Source: Cololabis saira (Eukaryota > Chordata > Actinopteri > Beloniformes > Belonidae). From it: a stretch of DNA of 64,000 bases. This document shows, in pieces, positions 60,054 to 64,000 of this stretch; position 1 is the first letter of the stretch; each line of letters starts with the position of its first letter. Made by a program: the position numbers and the translations under genes. The notes beneath the pieces were generated by a model. That model was not told the origin of the DNA. It made no database searches and saw only the letters and a program-made list of their open reading frames with translations. The stretch lies in contig NC_084601.1 in the NCBI RefSeq assembly GCF_033807715.1, positions 20,106,129 to 20,170,128 on the forward strand. The letters are read 5' to 3'.

Positions 60054-60490
60054 ACGCACCAGTCCCAACAAGATTGTCATTTTATGAATACTTACTGTGA
60101 GAACATAATGATTAAATTAAAAAAATAGATTAGATAATTAAATAATTAAAAAAAGTAATAATAACAACACGGCTGTGGTGTAGTTTATTCTAAAGCCGTA
60201 AAGGGAAGCTGCCTGACAGACAAAACTGAGGACAGCAGAAACCAAGCCTCACCGGAAACTGCACATGGAGACCTAAACTCAAGAATAGCATTGCTGTCGC
60301 AGTTGTGGTGATTAAAACGAAACATTCACAGGCATTATCCCCCCTTTGAATCTTCCAGGGATAGTAAAAGGTTTGTCCTCGTTCTTTGTTGTCATGATAA
60401 GAGGGTGTGAGGCCCTGAGATGGTTGCATGTGTCGTTTTACTGCGTGTTTTTGCACTAGCAGGTCAGACATGCTCCTCTCCTTGGCAGGT

Positions 60491-60616
60491 TAAGGCTGAT
60501 TTATGGTTCCGCGTTACACTAACGCAGAGCCTACGGCGTAGGTTACGAGGCGACGCGCACCGTACGGTAGCCTACGCCGTAGTTACGCCGTACCTTACGG
60601 CGTATCCTACGGCGTA
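60491..60616. mobile_element. Palindromic MITE-like element, copy E (right arm lost)
   Basis: Left arm AAGGCTGATTTATGGTTCCG is intact. The interior has at least four CTACGGCGTA/TACGCCGTA units. The right arm is replaced by GTAATTATGTAGCC. Located upstream of mrpl36. Confidence 0.8.
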
Positions 60617-60719
60617 ATTATGTAGCCAAACGATGAAGTCAGCTGACTGCTTGAATACTGAATGACCACATTTTACACATCAACACATTTTGCTCTTCTA
60701 TGATGATTCTATGGGTCAA

Positions 60720-61330
60720 TTAATCTGGTCAGATTGTGAAAGAGAAGTTAAGGGAGCGAGACGAGAGGTTATTTTTACACACAGACTGACCACCAGAGTG
60801 TCCAGATTTGAACCCCATTGAAAAGATCCTACAGGATTGTCTCGGAAAATTTAAATATTGTGATTTTCTGTAATGCAATTACAAAAACAAAAATGTCATA
60901 CATTCTGGATTCATTTCAAATCAACTGAAATATTGCAAGCCTTTTATTATTTTAATATTGCTGATCATGGCTTACAGCTTAAGAAAACTCAAATATCCTA
61001 TATCAAAAAATTTGAATATTCTGGGAATCTTAATCTTAAACTGTAAACCATAATCAGCAATATTAAAGTGATAAAAGGCTGGCGATATTTCAGTTGATTT
61101 GTCATGAATCCAGAATGTATGACTTTTTTGTTTTTTTAATTGCATTACAGAAAATAAAGAACTTTATCACAATAGTCTAATTTTCTGAGACAGTCCTGGA
61201 TACACATTAAATCATCTATGCAAGCTCTTGGGCAGAAATTAGTGTAAAGATAAGACAGGAATAAGTGTTGTGGCATTGCACAAGCTCATCAACACAATGA
61301 TGTGGCAAATGTGCACGTTAATCAGGCAGT
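60720..61330 (+). pseudogene. Fossil Tc1/mariner transposase fragment split by a MITE
   Basis: Just before the MITE, the plus strand encodes PPECPDLNPIEKI (60787-60828), the SPDLNPIE signature around the last catalytic acidic residue of Tc1/mariner transposases; a Trp codon normally before it is a TGA here. After the MITE (about 61205-61300) a frame containing ISVVALHKLINTM could be the C-terminal part of the same gene. Stops interrupt both halves. The right half is the weaker match. Confidence 0.5.
60832..61198. mobile_element. Fold-back MITE (Tc1/mariner-like), second copy
   Basis: Same family as 57262-57624: CAGGATTGTCTCGGAAAATT at the left and TTTTCTGAGACAGTCCTG at the right, with shared interior TTGCTGATCATGGCTTACAG. 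TA at the left edge; the right edge reads GATA, so the duplication is imperfect. It sits inside the transposase fossil. Confidence 0.8.
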
Positions 61331-61601
61331 GTATATCAGTTAAAGGAAAAAAAGTTTTGTCAGTGAAACTGAGGCATTTTAAAACTAAACATAAATGATG
61401 AAAGAGAGAAATGTTATTTCATCTTAAAGTTGTGGTTTTGAAAATGTTTCAAAAAGGTTTTTCTTTAAACAATTTGATTTTTTCCTGAAATGTATCAGTG
61501 TTTCCTCAGTTTTTCCAGATGCATGACAAAAATTGACTGATCAAGCTCATGAATTGACTCTAAACGTTCCCGTATTTGCTCTCTCTGCAGTCCTTGGCAC
61601 C

Positions 61602-61970
61602 ATGGCTTCCGTCCTGCTCAAGCACCTGACTCGGCAGGTGGCCCAAATGAGCCTTTTAAAACCAACCTTCTCCTCATCAGCATCCAGAGCGCTGAGATGT
61701 CTTTGCACACTCGCTGCTGCCCCTCGGTCGCTGCTGCTGCCGGCAGCCAGGGTGGGCTCCAGCCAGCTCCTCTCGTTCGGCCTCCCTGCTCGGTGCTCAC
61801 CGTCTCTGCTGGGGCAATGTCAGCATCTTCCCTGTACCCAGCCCTCTGTGGGGATGAAAACCAAGTCTTCCTTGAAGAGGCGCTGCAAAGACTGTTTCTT
61901 TGTTCGAAGGAGGGGACGCTTGTTTGTGTACTGCAAGACACATTCAAGACACAAACAGAGGCAGGGTTAA
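61602..61970 (+). CDS. mrpl36: Mitochondrial large ribosomal subunit protein bL36m (MRPL36)
   Basis: Component of the 39S mitochondrial large ribosomal subunit, the bL36 homologue, in the matrix. Single coding exon of 122 codons plus TAA. The start ATG (CACCATGG context, good Kozak) gives [15 protein letters not shown], a basic Ser/Leu/Ala-rich presequence of about 80 residues consistent with import. The conserved C-terminal bL36 domain reads [20 protein letters not shown] then [17 protein letters not shown]. It has the C-x2-C...C-x4-H zinc-ribbon ligands (CKDC, CKTHSRH). A pyrimidine tract and CTCTCTGCAG acceptor at 61581-61590, 11 nt before the ATG, implies an upstream noncoding exon that I cannot place. 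It is divergent from ndufs6, and TE insertions fill the interval. Confidence 0.96.
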   Translation: MASVLLKHLTRQVAQMSLLKPTFSSSASRALRCLCTLAAAPRSLLLPAARVGSSQLLSFGLPARCSPSLLGQCQHLPCTQPSVGMKTKSSLKRRCKDCFFVRRRGRLFVYCKTHSRHKQRQG

Positions 61971-62025
61971 CCTGTTGGAGTGTTGATAGATGTACTCAAA
62001 TATTTACAAAAAACTCTGCTATCAG

Positions 62026-62031
62026 AATAAA
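62026..62031 (+). terminator. mrpl36: mrpl36 polyadenylation signal
   Basis: AATAAA 56 bp after the stop, followed by a T/G-rich stretch. Confidence 0.7.
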
Positions 62032-62099
62032 TGGTTTCCCTGTTGAAGATTTTTGTATTTTCTCGTCGCTTATTCTCCTTCTCTGAAGGGAGTGTCAAA

Positions 62100-64000
62100 A
62101 ATATAGACTGTTTTCACAGTGAGGAACTAAGAAACTTCTGCATCTGGAAAACAGGAGCTTATCTGAGACTCGAAGCATGAAATTATTAAAGAAACATACT
62201 TATTTTGATTATTATTACAGATTATTATTCATTTTAGGCCTTGTGTCTATTCAAGAATAATCTGTTATTCAAAGGTTCGGTAATATACATATTTTTCGAT
62301 CTGATACCATGAATCCTCCACTAGAGGGAGCCAAAGTCTGAACCAGCGTCCCATAGTCTGGTGTTTAGACTCACTCTCGACCAGTATTACCAGTTTTCAA
62401 TAGTCTCTGTTTCTAGGACTGTCAGATAAACCAGCAGATTACTTTTTTAAGTCTATAAATGCATTCTGTGCTATTGTATAATTACCCAAAGGACAAGGAA
62501 AGTCATATGTGTACAGTTGTCTTGACATGCAAACTATGAAGTCAAAGTAACCAGACTGGTTGAAAGATGTTTGGCAACAAACACTGGGAATATGCAAGCT
62601 CTGCTTGAATAGCTTTCCTGAAGGTTAATATTTGCTGGTGGAGGAACAAGGAACAAGTAATACCTCTACAAGTCTGTTTGCATTCTCATATAAGAATGTG
62701 TAGAGCGACATTCATCAACTGTTTGCCAGGATTTACTTTGATGATGCATGTGGTCACACGGAAACATCAGAAATGTAGTTAACACTCTTAGCATTAGTAT
62801 CATTACTTTTTTTTAATCTTGGGTATTAGGCTATTGAGTACACCTGTGTGCCAATGAAAAACTTTAGCAGGAAAGCTGAGTCACCAGTCGACTGTGGGAT
62901 TCAGTTCAGATCAGACAATTGGAGCTTTGAGGATGGCCAAATGTTTGTTTACAATAAAAGCTGCTGTCATCTAGAAAAGAAAGGGCAGCAGGAACTGATG
63001 GGTGGATCAAATGTGAGAAGCAACTTCAAATGCCTGCTTTCATTCAACGAAGGCCAATCCCACCAAACATTTATAAAAAAAGTGCAAAGACCGCCAGTTT
63101 CTGTCAAATGTTCATGGCAGTACTTCTGCATGACTTAAATATTGATTCCTATTTTTTGCATTTTAAAAATAAAATGCGCAACAATAATTAGTACCAAATA
63201 TAACACCTATAACATGAGTAAATAGCCCTAACTCCATTTGTAAGAGTGGATCAGAAACCTTAGATGTACATAGTGTTCTACACACATACACACAAATTAC
63301 AAATGACAAAAACACTGCAACAAATCTCAAAACAAACACTGAGACCCAAAACACATTTGTATGTGTATACACACAAAGTGAGGGAACTCACATTCTTCTT
63401 TATAGTAGATTCATAATTTGTTGATGGATTTAATATCAAAGCAAAGCCGTATTATCCTCTTTGTGCGAATAAATGGTCTTGCAGAGAACCTCAAAAAAAT
63501 ATGTCACCATAAAAATGTTTTATGATTAATCCAAACATTTGGTGTCTAACTCATCTTTTTGTCAGAGACCTGAGATGGATTAGAATCATCACTGAATGTA
63601 GGATATAAATTATGTTAAAGTAATCTCAAAACTAAAGTCTTCACAGACTGGAGTAACTACTTTAGTGCCTGGTGTTGCTCTATGCTTCTATGTCAATTTG
63701 TTGATATTTTCAAAATAAAAGCGTCACGTTGCAATGTATTCAATGTTCTTTTTTTTAAATACATTAAAAAAATAACTAAAGCATGTGTGCAGTCCTTTAG
63801 ATGAATTAGAAAGAAGGGTGTACACATGTAACTTTGAGAGGTATTTGATATCATTGTGCCGCTACATGTAGACTACACTTTAATCAAGCAAGGGGGGGAG
63901 TTTTATTTAGAAATGTGAAACCGGAATCCCTATTGCTTTGGTTTAATGAAGTCAACTTGAGCATCGCGGACAGAACAGCAGGCGGGTGTCCAGCAGGACA
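62100..64000. other. Sequence downstream of mrpl36, no gene seen
   Basis: AT-rich and unique-looking. Only short frames without recognised motifs. A GC increase in the last 40 bp may be the edge of another feature beyond the window. Confidence 0.5.

Overview
The window is vertebrate, almost certainly teleost fish, genomic DNA. It shows split genes with GT-AG introns, very long (GT)n/(CA)n, (GATA)n and (TA)n microsatellites, and many short DNA transposons and LINE 3' ends of kinds common in fish. Four protein-coding genes can be supported, all by recognisable protein sequence: irx1 (+, five coding exons, 21414-24592), irx4 (+, six coding exons, 47780-49957), ndufs6 (-, four coding exons, 56093-59347) and mrpl36 (+, one coding exon, 61602-61970). 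This is the Iroquois A locus (IRX1-IRX2-IRX4 next to NDUFS6-MRPL36 on human chromosome 5). No irx2 homeodomain exon is visible between irx1 and irx4, which fits the shorter of the two IrxA clusters left by the teleost genome duplication. I therefore leave off a/b suffixes.

Layout. 1-13 kb: gene-free, with microsatellites, an unusual GC-rich block (190-715), a decayed LINE reverse transcriptase on the minus strand (3.3-3.8 kb) and a LINE 3' end (8.1-8.4 kb). 13-14.5 kb: three DNA elements nested inside one another. 14.5-21.4 kb: gene-free 5' flank of irx1 with A/T-rich homeodomain-type motifs. 21.4-24.9 kb: irx1. 25-47 kb: about 22 kb of intergenic DNA loaded with mobile elements, including 8-bp, TAA- and TTAA-type target-site signatures. 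47.1-50.4 kb: irx4 and its GC-rich 5' flank. 50.4-56 kb: gene-free. 56-62.1 kb: ndufs6 and mrpl36 head to head, convergent with irx4, with at least five mobile elements in their introns and shared upstream region. 62.1-64 kb: nothing recognised.

Function. irx1 and irx4 encode TALE-class homeodomain transcription factors that pattern neural, cardiac and other tissues. ndufs6 encodes the zinc-binding subunit of mitochondrial complex I, and mrpl36 the bL36m protein of the mitochondrial large ribosomal subunit.

Most interesting points. The homeodomain exon of irx1 encodes exactly the same 40 residues as that of irx4, including irx4-type residues and two apparently derived ones, which suggests homogenisation between neighbours. 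irx1 lies in the same orientation as irx4, unlike human IRX1. One palindromic element family occurs five times, three of them inside other transposons and one just upstream of irx4. A transposon begins 77 bp upstream of the ndufs6 start codon, inside the ndufs6/mrpl36 promoter interval.
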